A program made the position numbers and the translations under genes. The notes beneath the pieces are model-generated. The model had not been told where the DNA came from. It searched no databases and saw only the letters and a program-made list of their open reading frames with translations. Positions 8,033-19,000 of a stretch of DNA of 61,986 bases are shown here, piece after piece. This stretch comes from Lachnospiraceae bacterium UBA6987 (GTDB taxonomy: Bacteria > Bacillota > Clostridia > Lachnospirales > Lachnospiraceae). The DNA is taken from positions 1 through 61,986 of the forward strand of contig DJYD01000019.1 in assembly GCA_002449955.1 (NCBI GenBank), read 5' to 3'. Every line of letters begins with the position of its first letter. Position 1 is the first letter of the stretch.

Positions 8033-9361
8033 TTACTCCCCGAAGGCTGCCGGCTGCGCCGTCACGTAAGGGTCGCGCTGCGGTGCCTCCTGCTCCTTAG
8101 GGGCATGATAGAGCCGCTCCCAGGTCGCTGTCACCGTCACATCTCCCGTTGTCCGCGTGCTCAGGCTGCTCATCATATCCTCCACCGAACTGAACGAGGC
8201 ATTTAAGCCCTTGTTGATCCCGTGCACCTTATCCCAGCCGATCATCCAGCCGGCAAACATATACCCGGCCCGCTTCGGGCGCTTAAGGCTCACGCCGTAG
8301 AGCACGTTGTAGCTGTCCGGATTCGCCGGATGATTCACGCCTCCGTTTAACGCATAAGTGATCGTATAATCCACGGGATAATACCAGAAGCCGAATTCCA
8401 TCGCCTTTTCTGCCTGGGTGACCTCCCGCGGCATGTCGTACCATTCCCAGCTGCCCGAAATATCTTCTGTGATAAACGCATTTCTGCGATAAAAGCCATT
8501 TGGAAGGACGGAGACGGCATTGTCCGCGCTCAGGGTGAAGCTGCTTCCGTTCTTTGCCTCCAGGTAGGTCGTGGACAGGAAGAAGGCGCTCTTGTCACCG
8601 TTCTGGCCCTCGCCTTTCTCAAACCCGCCGGCCATGTGCCAGATCGTATCGGTATAATTCTTTATAACAGGCTTTGGCGGCTCCGGCGCTTTTTCCGTGA
8701 CATTGTACGGCCGGAACACAAAATCGCTGTCGTCACCGCTGTTGAAGCGGTTCACAAAATAACGCACCTGTTCTTCACTGAAGCTGCGCTTGCCGATCAG
8801 ACAGTTCGAGCCCCAGTTGCATTCGATGGTATAGCAGATGCCGTTTTCCACCTTATATATAAAGAGGGAATGCGTGGCCGTCGTCCCGTTCTCGCGCCAG
8901 CCATAGCGGATATGGTCTCCCGCCTGGAAATGAAAGCTGTCCGGGACCGAATAGTACTGCCAGCCGTATTCCGGACTCTCATTGAGCGCGCCGTAGCAGA
9001 TATAGCCCATGTAGAGAGCAAAGCCCCAGCACTGGGAGAAGCCGTGAAAATTGTTGGAGGTGCAGCCGTTCACATAGAGATGTTCGGCGCCGGGCGTAAC
9101 GGAGCAGGGCGAGCGCGTGATCTGCGTCAGGTAATCGCCGTTAGCCGTCTGCGCCTTCAGATCCTCTGCAAAGTAGTGGGCATTCCAGTAAGCCTTCTGC
9201 GATCCGTTCTCAGTGACTGTGTTCCAATAATTTTCCACGGTTCTGGTGACGTCTGCCGGCGTTGCCGCCTGAGCCATTTTCCCGGGAAACAGCGCAAAAA
9301 ACGCCGTCCCGATAATGGCGGCAAAAAGGAAGATCAGATTTTTACGCATGGATTTTTTCAT
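8033..9361 (-). CDS. Secreted papain-like cysteine protein with InlB-type repeat
   Basis: A 442-residue exported protein. The signal peptide spans residues 1-33 (cleavage likely after MAQAA). Residues 40-215 look like a papain/NlpC/CHAP-like domain: C111 in SQCWGFALYMG, H164 in ATHSLFIYKV, and a polar N182 in IECNWGSN fit a Cys-His-Asn triad. A beta-rich region and an InlB B-repeat-like module follow (about 335-405, with YTITYALNGG and AGYMFAGWM). The start at 9361 has GGAG 9 bp upstream; the ATG at 9415 has no ribosome site. It may be a cell-wall amidase or peptidase, but the substrate is unknown. It is divergent from mfd and appears monocistronic. Confidence 0.75.
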   Translation of the reverse strand: MKKSMRKNLIFLFAAIIGTAFFALFPGKMAQAATPADVTRTVENYWNTVTENGSQKAYWNAHYFAEDLKAQTANGDYLTQITRSPCSVTPGAEHLYVNGCTSNNFHGFSQCWGFALYMGYICYGALNESPEYGWQYYSVPDSFHFQAGDHIRYGWRENGTTATHSLFIYKVENGICYTIECNWGSNCLIGKRSFSEEQVRYFVNRFNSGDDSDFVFRPYNVTEKAPEPPKPVIKNYTDTIWHMAGGFEKGEGQNGDKSAFFLSTTYLEAKNGSSFTLSADNAVSVLPNGFYRRNAFITEDISGSWEWYDMPREVTQAEKAMEFGFWYYPVDYTITYALNGGVNHPANPDSYNVLYGVSLKRPKRAGYMFAGWMIGWDKVHGINKGLNASFSSVEDMMSSLSTRTTGDVTVTATWERLYHAPKEQEAPQRDPYVTAQPAAFGE

Positions 9362-9435
9362 GAAAACTGCTCCGGATACGAAGAAAAGCCTGCTATTTGC
9401 ATACAACTGCACCATAAGGCAGAATCCGGTTCAAT

Positions 9436-9464
9436 AGTATCGCATATTTTTGTCGACTTTGCAA
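9436..9464 (-). promoter_or_regulatory. Candidate promoter of the secreted papain-like gene
   Basis: On the minus strand TTGCAA (9464-9459), 17 bp spacer, GATACT (9441-9436). It lies about 75 bp upstream of the chosen start. Confidence 0.4.
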
Positions 9465-9507
9465 ACGATTTCTTCCTGTAAAAGCTTTTTCTATTCATGT
9501 TTCCGCC

Positions 9508-9536
9508 TTGCGCCGCGCGGCTTCTTATGCTATAAC
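9508..9536 (+). promoter_or_regulatory. Promoter of mfd, possibly giving a leaderless mRNA
   Basis: TTGCGC (9508-9513), exactly 17 bp, TATAAC (9531-9536). The normal transcription start 6-7 bp downstream would fall on the A of the mfd ATG at 9543. No Shine-Dalgarno sequence is seen before that ATG. Confidence 0.5.
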
Positions 9537-9542
9537 TGGCGC

Positions 9543-12500
9543 ATGGCCAGATTTTTCTTAAACCCCTTAGCCGCATCGCCGGCCTATAAGGAATGGAACG
9601 GAGCCCTCCGGGAAGGAAGGGCTCCTGTTTGCCTGTCCGGAAATGTGGACTCACAGATCATGCACCTGACGGCGGAGCTTACGGCTGATTACCCCAAAGT
9701 TTTAGTTCTCACCTATAACGAGATCCGGGCAAAGGAGCTCTATGAGGACGCGCAGGCTTTCCTCGACGCGCCGCCTTCGCTCTATCCCGCGAGAGACCTT
9801 CTCTTCTGGGGCGCGGACGTGGCCGGGTCGCTTCTTGCGAGGGAGCGCATGCGCGTGCTCAAGGCTTTGCTTGAGGAAAAAACCGCCTTTGTGGTGACCA
9901 CTGCTGACGCGCTGCTCGACAGGCTTTCCTCACCCGCTTATCTGCGTAAAAATGTGGTTCGCCTGAAAACCGGCGGTGTGCACGATCTGAGTGAGCTGAC
10001 AAAACAGTTAGTGGAGCTCGGCTTTGTCCGCACGGAAGTGGTGGACATGCCGGGTGAATTTGCCGTGCGCGGCGGGATCCTGGACCTTTATCCCTTAACG
10101 GAAGAAAGCCCTATCCGTGTGGAATTCTGGGATGATGAGATCGACGCCATCAAAAGCTTCGATCCCGGCAGCCAGCGCTCTCTCGAAAATCTTGACGAGC
10201 TTTCGGTGTATCCTGCGGTGGAAAGCGGCGATGAGCGCGGCTCTCTGCTGGACTTTTTTGACGGAAGCGACTGTCTGGTCCTGGACGAACCGGAGCGCAT
10301 AAAAGACCGGGCAGAGGCAGTTTCCAAAGAATACCAGGAAAGCATGTTAAGGCGCCTTGAGGCAGCGAAGGCAGAGGGGGCTGAAGCGCCTCATTTCCCG
10401 GTCCTGCATGAGGTTAAGGATGTTCTCGCATCGCTTGATCAGACTCATACCCTCATCCTGACGGGTCTGGACTACCGGGATGATCCCATAAAGGCCGGGC
10501 TGCACGATCATGTGGACGCGAGGTCTCTGCCGTCCTACGCCGGCCATTTTGAGCTGCTGATCAAGGATCTGCAGAAAGCCAAAAAAGAGAACACCCGCAC
10601 GGTGCTGCTCTGTGCTTCGCGCGCCCGCGCCGAGCGCCTTTCTCACGACCTTGCGGAATATGAACTGAACGCATTTTACGCAGAGGAAGAGGGCAAGGAG
10701 GTCATGCCGGGCCAGATCCTGGTCACCTACGGCAGCATCCACAAGAGCTTTGCCTATCCGCCGCTTCAGTTTTCCGTGCTGTCCGAAGGCGACGTCTTCG
10801 GCAAAAGGCGGGCAAAAAAGCGCCGCAGCTTTTCTTCCGGCGGCAAGAAGATCTCAGGCGCCGCAGACCTTTCCGTGGGCGATTATGTGATCCATGAGGA
10901 TCACGGCCTCGGGATCTACCGCGGCATCGAGAAAAAGATCGTCGATAACATCGAGCGGGATTACTTTAAAATCACTTACAAGGACGGCGGCAATCTGTAT
11001 GCCCCGGTCACACAGCTAAACCGTATCGAAAAATACGCATCGGCTGACGCCGACCCGCCGCCCACGCTGAACCGCTTAGGCGGGGTCGAGTGGACAAAGA
11101 CCAAGACCCGCGTCAAAAAAGCGGTCGCGGACATCGCGAAGGACCTGGTCGAGCTGTATGCTAAAAGGGCGCAGGCAAAGGGCTACGTTTACGAGCCGGA
11201 TACCGTCTGGCAGCGCGAATTTGAGGAACGTTTTCCTTACGAAGAGACCGAAGACCAGCTTAAAGCCATAGAGGCAGTAAAAAATGACATGGAAGCCGGA
11301 AAAATCATGGACCGGCTGATCTGCGGTGACGTGGGCTTCGGCAAGACTGAGATCGCTCTCCGGGCCGCCTTCAAGGCCGTGCAGGAAAGTAAGCAGGTCG
11401 CCTATCTTGTCCCTACCACCATCCTGGCCCAGCAGCATTACCAAACCTTCGCCGAGCGTCTGAAGGACTACCCGGTGCGAGTGGCCATGCTTTCCCGCTT
11501 CCGTTCCCCCGCGGCGCAGAAGAAGGTCGTGAGCGACTTAAAGCGCGGCGCCGTGGATATCGTCATCGGTACGCACAGACTGCTCTCACAGGATGTTGCC
11601 TTCAAGGATCTGGGTCTGCTTATCATCGATGAGGAGCAGCGATTCGGCGTTGCCGACAAGGAAAAAATCAAAAAAATGAAAGAGAATGTCGGCGTGCTCT
11701 CGCTGACCGCGACGCCTATCCCCCGCACCCTTCACATGAGTCTGATCGGGATCCGTGACTTAAGCCTTCTTGAGGAGCCGCCCATGGACCGCGTGCCCAT
11801 CCAGACCTATGTGGCGGAATACAGTGATGAGATCGTGCGGGAAGCCATTGCCAGAGAACTTGCCCGCGGCGGCCAGGTCTATTACGTCTCCAATAAGGTC
11901 AAGAACATCGCCGAGGTCACGGCGCATGTGCAGAGTCTCGCGCCGGATGCCGTAGTCGCCTTTGCCCACGGGCAGATGAAGGAGCGGGAGCTCGAGCAGA
12001 TCATGTACGATTTCGTCTCAGGCGATATCGACGTTCTGGTCTCCACAACCATCATCGAAACGGGGCTGGATATCCCGAATGTCAACACCATCATCATTGC
12101 CGACTCCGACCGCTACGGTCTCTCCCAGCTCTATCAGCTGCGCGGACGTGTCGGCCGTTCCAACCGGACCGCCTACGCCTTCCTCTTCTACCGCGGCGGA
12201 CGTATGCTGAAGGAGGTGGCCGAGAAGCGTCTCCAGGCCATCCGGGACTATACCGATCTTGGCTCCGGCGTGCGCATTTCCATGCGCGACCTCGAGATCC
12301 GCGGTGCGGGGAACCTGCTCGGCGCCGAGCAGCACGGTCACATGGAGGCGGTCGGCTATGACCTCTACTGCAAGATGCTCGGGACCGCCGTCCGCGAGGT
12401 GAAGGGCGAGGCGGAAAGCTTCACCTTCGACACCTCCGTCGACCTTCCCATGGATGCCAACATCCCCTCGTCCTATATCCGGAACGAGAACCAGAAAATG

Positions 12501-12905
12501 GATATTTACCGCCGCATCGCGGAGATCGGAAACCGGTCTGACTACGAAGATATGCAGGACGAGCTGATCGACCGCTTCGGCAATTATCCAAAACCCGTGG
12601 AGCACCTGCTTCGGATCGCCCTGCTGCGCGCCGAAGCACATACGGCGTACGTGACGGAGATCAGCGGTGACAGCGAGCAGCTGCGCCTTTCCCTGCTGAA
12701 GGAGGCCCCCATCGACCCGCAGCGGCTCATCCGCATGGCAAAAGAGTCCCGCGGAAGCATCAGGCTTACCGCCGGCGAAAGTCCCCTTCTTCTCTGCCGC
12801 CTGCGCCCGGGCGAAGCAAACCGCGCCGACGCGCTCCTTGCCAAAGCCGACGAGTTAGTGCAGCAGCTGTTAACGGCAGAGGCGGGCGAAAACCTGAGAG
12901 GATAA
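9543..12905 (+). CDS. mfd: Transcription-repair coupling factor Mfd
   Basis: A 1120-residue ATP-dependent DNA translocase that removes stalled RNA polymerase and recruits UvrA. Visible parts in order: UvrB-like N-terminal module; CarD-like RNA polymerase interaction domain (SVGDYVIHEDHGLGIYRG and following residues); helicase motif I GDVGFGKTEIALRAA; motif II DEEQ in LLIIDEEQRFGV; motif III LTATPIPRTL; motif VI QLRGRVGRS; and a TRCF C-terminal domain. Length matches the family. The start at 9543 (MARFFLNPLAASPAY) matches the family start, whereas 9450 would add an unrelated extension containing the promoter. It appears monocistronic. Confidence 0.97.
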   Translation: MARFFLNPLAASPAYKEWNGALREGRAPVCLSGNVDSQIMHLTAELTADYPKVLVLTYNEIRAKELYEDAQAFLDAPPSLYPARDLLFWGADVAGSLLARERMRVLKALLEEKTAFVVTTADALLDRLSSPAYLRKNVVRLKTGGVHDLSELTKQLVELGFVRTEVVDMPGEFAVRGGILDLYPLTEESPIRVEFWDDEIDAIKSFDPGSQRSLENLDELSVYPAVESGDERGSLLDFFDGSDCLVLDEPERIKDRAEAVSKEYQESMLRRLEAAKAEGAEAPHFPVLHEVKDVLASLDQTHTLILTGLDYRDDPIKAGLHDHVDARSLPSYAGHFELLIKDLQKAKKENTRTVLLCASRARAERLSHDLAEYELNAFYAEEEGKEVMPGQILVTYGSIHKSFAYPPLQFSVLSEGDVFGKRRAKKRRSFSSGGKKISGAADLSVGDYVIHEDHGLGIYRGIEKKIVDNIERDYFKITYKDGGNLYAPVTQLNRIEKYASADADPPPTLNRLGGVEWTKTKTRVKKAVADIAKDLVELYAKRAQAKGYVYEPDTVWQREFEERFPYEETEDQLKAIEAVKNDMEAGKIMDRLICGDVGFGKTEIALRAAFKAVQESKQVAYLVPTTILAQQHYQTFAERLKDYPVRVAMLSRFRSPAAQKKVVSDLKRGAVDIVIGTHRLLSQDVAFKDLGLLIIDEEQRFGVADKEKIKKMKENVGVLSLTATPIPRTLHMSLIGIRDLSLLEEPPMDRVPIQTYVAEYSDEIVREAIARELARGGQVYYVSNKVKNIAEVTAHVQSLAPDAVVAFAHGQMKERELEQIMYDFVSGDIDVLVSTTIIETGLDIPNVNTIIIADSDRYGLSQLYQLRGRVGRSNRTAYAFLFYRGGRMLKEVAEKRLQAIRDYTDLGSGVRISMRDLEIRGAGNLLGAEQHGHMEAVGYDLYCKMLGTAVREVKGEAESFTFDTSVDLPMDANIPSSYIRNENQKMDIYRRIAEIGNRSDYEDMQDELIDRFGNYPKPVEHLLRIALLRAEAHTAYVTEISGDSEQLRLSLLKEAPIDPQRLIRMAKESRGSIRLTAGESPLLLCRLRPGEANRADALLAKADELVQQLLTAEAGENLRG

Positions 12906-12957
12906 TAAGCCATCATTCTCCATTTAAGAAAACCTCTTACTAATGCCTAAAAATCAC

Positions 12958-12987
12958 TTGACAATTTCCCGGTTTATCCTCTATCTT
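12958..12987 (+). promoter_or_regulatory. Promoter of the large Rhs/YD-repeat gene
   Basis: TTGACA (12958-12963) followed at 18 bp by TATCTT (12982-12987). The gene starts 48 bp further on with AGAGGAGG as ribosome site. Confidence 0.65.
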
Positions 12988-13034
12988 AAAATTGCAATTG
13001 AGTTCGCTGCAACAATGAAGAGGAGGCTGAGGTT

Positions 13035-16000
13035 ATGTCAAGGCATAGTTTTTTTTCGCGTGTTCTGTCTTTTCTTTTGTCGATTATTCTTGTTCTGACC
13101 CTTTTTGACCCTGCTGCTCATGCAGCAGGATTTCCGGAAGATGAGACGCTTCAGATGCCGGATCAGGTCGTGATCGATGATCCCTCCGATATCGAGGACG
13201 AGTATGCCTTCCCCTATGAGGAGCTTTCTGAAGGCGATGATGAACACACTGATCTTGAGGAGGCAGAGATCGCTGCTGAGGAAGGCATAGTCTTTTCCCC
13301 CGAAGTGATCGATCAGGACATTTCGGAACCGGTTCCTTCACCGTATGATGAAGCAGTCACCGAGGCGTGTGATAACACGATCGTTTCTGAACTCCCCGAA
13401 AAGCGTGACACTGACACCATACAGTTTCGTCTTAGCGATGGCAGCATCAGTGCTGCCATCTATTCATATCCGGTCCATGAGAAGGATGCCGAAGGCGTCT
13501 TTCAGGAGATCGATAACCGTCTGACCCTGGAGAAGGGAGCAGACGGTTTTTCGTATTACAGCAGAAGCGGCCTTCATGATAAAGTCCTCTTCGCTGAGGT
13601 TCCTGAGGATGGACGGCTCATCACGATCGAGACTGAAAAGGGATATATCCGCTGGGGCCTGACCGGGATAGGGGAAGGCGTGAAACCGGCCGTCTTAAGT
13701 CCTGTCAGTATCCCTGAAGGTTATTCCCTTCTTGTCCCGAAGAGCGCTGGCGATCACCTGCAATACTCTGACATTCTTCCCTTTATCCATGCAGACTACA
13801 GGATCCTTGGCCAGACAATCAAGGAAAATATCGTCCTTGAAGCCCCGGAAGCATTGGAAGCCCTTGACGAAGGCCTGTTCTTCCGACTCGGCATGGAAGG
13901 CTACAGCGCAGTACAGACGGATGAAAAGACAGTTACACTGCTTGATCCGGACGGCATGGAAACCTATCAGATCTCTGCTCCCGTCATGACAGACGCTGCA
14001 GGTACTCACAGTACAGAATTATCCCTGTCGATCGAAGCTCAGGAGGACGGCAGCTTCCTGGTCCGGCTCCTTCCTGATCCGAACTGGCTTAGCAGTGAAG
14101 ATCGCACCTTCCCCATCACCATTGACCCTTCCCTTGCGTATCTCATCGGCGGCTACAGCGGGATCAGTGCATCCACGACCTTTTCCTCTGTTCCCGGTTT
14201 TACAGAAACGAATTACCTGGAATGCGGCCGCTCCAATCAGTATGGAAACCTGCGCGGAGTATTTAAGATCAATACGCTGCCTTCACTCTCAGAGGCGGAT
14301 ACCGTGATCGACGCCCGCATCACCTTTGTCGTCGAGACCTACAGTGCATACGGATCTTCGCATCTTGGCCCTGTCACCGCCAATCTTCATCCGCTTACGG
14401 AAAGCGTGAATGTCGGCACTGTCACCTGGAACAGTCTGCAGGGGAAATACAGCAGCATCGTAACAGACAGCGAGACTGTCCTTCCAGCAGACATGAGCAC
14501 GTCTGCGCATCCCAGAGTTACCTGGGATATCACGAAGACGGTCAAGGACTGGTACCTCTCCGGCAACAACTACGGCTGTGCCATGATCTCGGAGAATGAA
14601 TCTGCTTCCACCATCCGCCTTGTTACCTTCTACAGCGTGACCAGTACGAATGACCAGACGATCCTCCCCGTCTTCCAGATGACGTACCTGAACCAGGAAG
14701 GACTGGAACCCTATCTGTCCTATCACAGCTCCGGCTCCGATACGATGGGAACGATCAGTGTCAGCGACTTCAGCGGAAACCTTGTCTATACCTATGATGA
14801 CATCTCCATGAGCGGGGCCTACATGCCCATTAGCCTCTCCCATGTCTATAATGCGAGTCAGAAGGCCAATGCGAATCCGGTCGGTGCGAGCCACATGCTC
14901 TTCGGCAAGGGCATGCGTTTAAACGTGGGAATGAAGGTGACCACCTCCAGTGTAAACGGCTATCCCTATAAGCTGACCGATGCTGACGGTACCGTTCATT
15001 ACTTCAGCTTAAAGAGCGGGACAAGCGGAGCTGAAGGCTCGGTCTATGTCAAGGAGTTTGACACGAATACCAAACTGACGAAGACCTCCACGGGCTATAC
15101 CTTAGAAGACGGCGGCAACATCAGCTATACCTTCAACAGCTACGGATACCTTAAGACGATCACGGATATCACCAATGGTAAGACGCAGACGATCGGCTAC
15201 GGCACGGGACAGCTTGCCAAGGTGACGGATGGCGGCGGAAGGATCGTAAGCTTTACGTATAACAGTGATGACTACCTGACCGGGATCACTGACCCCGCCG
15301 GCCGCACAACCACATATGCTTACGATGCCAACGGCTGCCTCAGCACGATAACCCGCCCTGACGGAAGCACCGTCACCCTGAACTACACGGCCAAAGGCGG
15401 CGGATACCTGATCAGCAAGATCACAGATATCGACGGTTCATCGGTTGAGATCACTTACTATAACAGTGCGCCCTACCGGGTCAAGCAGCTGTTGGAAAAG
15501 AGCAGCAGCGGCGGAGAAGGAAGACGCCTCATCTGGACCTATAACGCCGGGGAGACAACGATCACAGACCGCCAGGGCAGAAGCGAGACCATGCTGTTTG
15601 ATAACAGCGGACACACGGTCTGCATCAGAGATAATGCCGGTGGGGCGGTAAGCGGGAACTATAATAATTCAAACGACAACAAGAAGCATGCCCTCATCTA
15701 TGCCTCCTCCATGCAGGGAAGTGTCACCAACTACCTGGTCAATCATGGCTTTGAGAACAGCTCACTTAGCTGGGGCAACTATAATTCATCCAATACCGAG
15801 GGCAGCTATGCCCTGGATACCGGAACCGTATATGAAGGCACAAAAAGCCTGAAATTAATCAGTACCGGAAGCGCAGCCAGCTTCGGGATCTATGAAACAG
15901 CAGTGATCCCTGACGCTCCCGGAAAGAGCGTGACACTGTCTGCATACATCTACTATGAAGACTATACACCAAGCACTGGCGGCTTCTATTTCAACATTCG

Positions 16001-19000
16001 TTATAAGAATGCCGCAGGCTCCTGGGTGCATAATTACAGTCATCTGATGCAGAAGGTGACAGGCTGGCACAGGGAGAGCTGGACGATAAGCATCCCCGAA
16101 GACGCCTCGTCTGACAGTATTCAGGCAGCGATCGTCTTTTATAAGCAGGTGGGGACCTGCTATATCGATTCGGTGCAGTTTGAGGAAGGCGCCGTCTCCA
16201 ACCGTTACAACATGCTGGAAAACGGACACGTACGCAATACGGCAGGCACGGCCAGGCCCGGCTACTGGAGCGGCTCAGGCCTTGAAAGCTCCGATGCCGT
16301 CATTGCGGAAGGACATGCAGGCCTTGGCTATCAGATGACGGGGAACAGCCAGACGGCAAAGTATATCTACCAGAACGTCCCGGTAAAGAACGGTGCCTCC
16401 GGTGATTCCTACGTCTTCGGTGTCTGGGCGAAAGCAGACTCCATAGCGAAGGTTGGCCTGTATAAGAACAACAACCGCTACTTCGCGGTCCGGATCCGCT
16501 TCATCAAGAGTGATGATACGTATACGGAAAGCTTCTTCAGCTTTGAAGCCAAGACCCCGAACTGGCAGTACCTGTCCGGAACGGCTACGGCATCCTCCGC
16601 CTATGTGAAGGTACAGGTTGCCCTGCTGTATAACTACCAGAAGAATACGGTGGTCTTTGATGATATCTGCCTTTTCCGGGAACGCTATGGCGACCGCTAT
16701 ACCTATGACAGCGAAGGAAGAGTCACGAAGGTGACGGATCAGGCGGGCTTGGTAACGAGCTATACTTACCTTGCCTCCGGAAGGCCGGAAGTGAGCAAGA
16801 TCACGTATCCTGACGGAACAGTGGTGAATTACTCGTATAACACCACGAACCACCGCCTGACCAGTGTTACCGACAGCAGCGGCAGGGCTGTTAACTACAG
16901 TTACGACAGCAACGGCAATCCTACAGCGGCCACGACCACCACGGGCGGGAAGACGATCAGCAGCCCGGTGAATGCCTACAGCGGAGCCTACCTAAGCTCG
17001 GTAACCGATCCCTTCGGGAATGTCACTTCCTACAGCTATACGCAGAGTAAGGGGACCTTAAACAGTCTGACAAACGCGAAGAGCGTAATGACGAACTATA
17101 CGTATAACGCGAATAATGACCTGCTGACAAAAGTGAAGACCGGAAGCAGCGAGGTGCGCTATAACTATACGAACAGACGCCTGACCAGCCTGGTGCACAA
17201 CACGGTGTCAGCTTCATCAGGCGATGTGACGTACAACCTTCAGTATAACGCCTTCGGAACTCAGACGGCGGTGAAGGTCGGGACGCAGAGCCTTGTCAGC
17301 TACACCTACGCTTCGAACAACGGTGACCTGACAAAGACCCAGTACGGCAACGGCCAGTATCTGACACCGACCTATGATTCACTTGGCAGAGTGAGCAAGC
17401 TGAGTTATAATGGAAATGATATTTACGAGTATTACTATGGCAGCAATGGCAAGGTCGGTCTGATCAAGGACCTTGCGCAGGGGATAAGCTGGCGTTATGA
17501 GTACGATCAGGCAGGAAGGCCGATCTCCCTTACCGGACCGGGGAAGGAGCGGCATACCTATAATTACAGCAGCTCGACCGGTGAACTGATCAGTGATATC
17601 ATTACGAATGAGCAGGGCTCCAGTACCTATGGGACGTACTACACCTACGGCCCATACAATGGCACAAGCGGCGAGCGGATGCTGCAGAAGATCACGATGC
17701 ACGGCAGCCGGGTGAAGGTGCTGTATGACTACGATGACTTCTACCGTTCTGCGAAAACTGTACTTTTTAACAACAACTACACCCTGAATACCAGCTATAC
17801 CTGGCGGGCAGGGAGCGGATCGAACCGCACTTCCTACATGCCATCCGGGCAGACGGAAGTGGTGAAAGATGCGAATGGCAACACCATTGCCACGAAGTCA
17901 CTGAACTACACCTATGATGTGCTGGGCAACATCGAGACCATAGCAGAAGGAGGAACGCAAAGACAGAAGTATTACTATGACAGCTTAAATCAGCTGATCC
18001 GGGAGGATAACCTGGATCTGAACCAGACCATCGTCTACAGCTATGACCTTGGCGGAAACCTGACGAGTACAGCAGTTTATCCCTACCAGACGGGAGCAAC
18101 AGTTACCGGAACGGCCACCACGACGAACACTTATACCTATGGCGACAGTAACTGGAAGGATAAACTGACTGCGTACAACGGAAGCTCCATCACTTATGAT
18201 GCCATAGGGAACCCGACGAGCTATTACAATGGCTATACCTTTACCTGGCAGAAGGGAAGGCAGCTTGCGGGCGCTACGAACGGGACGAATACCGTCAGCT
18301 ACACCTACAACAACGATGGCTACCGGACTTCCAAGACCGTAAACGGAACACTGGTTCAGTACACGCTGGAAGGAAGCCAGGTGCGGTTCGAAAAGAACGG
18401 CTCCCTGTACTTGTGGTATTACTATGACGCAAGCGGAGCCCCTGTTGCCTTTTCCATGCAGGGAACGCCAGTCCTGTACTTCTACCGGAAGAACCTGCAG
18501 GGAGATGTGACCGGCGTCTACAAAGGCTCTACAGGAGCGCTGTTAGTCAGCTACGTCTACGACGCCTGGGGCAAGGTGACAGCAACAGACGTCGCAGGCA
18601 CCTCGGAGAGCGCGGATGTCCTCACTTATAACCCCTACCTCTACCGGGGTTACCGTTACGACGCCGAGACCGGCCTGTATTACCTGAACAGCCGCTACTA
18701 CGATCCAGAAACGGGAAGGTTCATCAATGCGGATGATGTCGAATTGTTGTTAACAGATTCTGGATATATACGGCAGTATAATCTTTTGGCTTATTGCTAT
18801 AATAATCCTGTTAACATGGTTGACCACCGTGGAACGATTCCCGATTGGGTTATTACGGGCGTTATACATTTACAATTAACTATAACGCCTCTTGGGTGGG
18901 CGAGGTATTATACGGCTAAGACAATTCTTTTTGGTGCGGGGAATGCTTTCTTGGCGGCTAGAGGCTATAGTGTGGCAAGAACGTTGTATAATCATGGAAT

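Noticed and set aside
15100..18300. Repeated tyrosine/glycine codons that look like a tandem DNA repeat or CRISPR-like array
   Set aside because: The repeat exists at protein level (YD repeats) with diverged DNA and no regular spacers.
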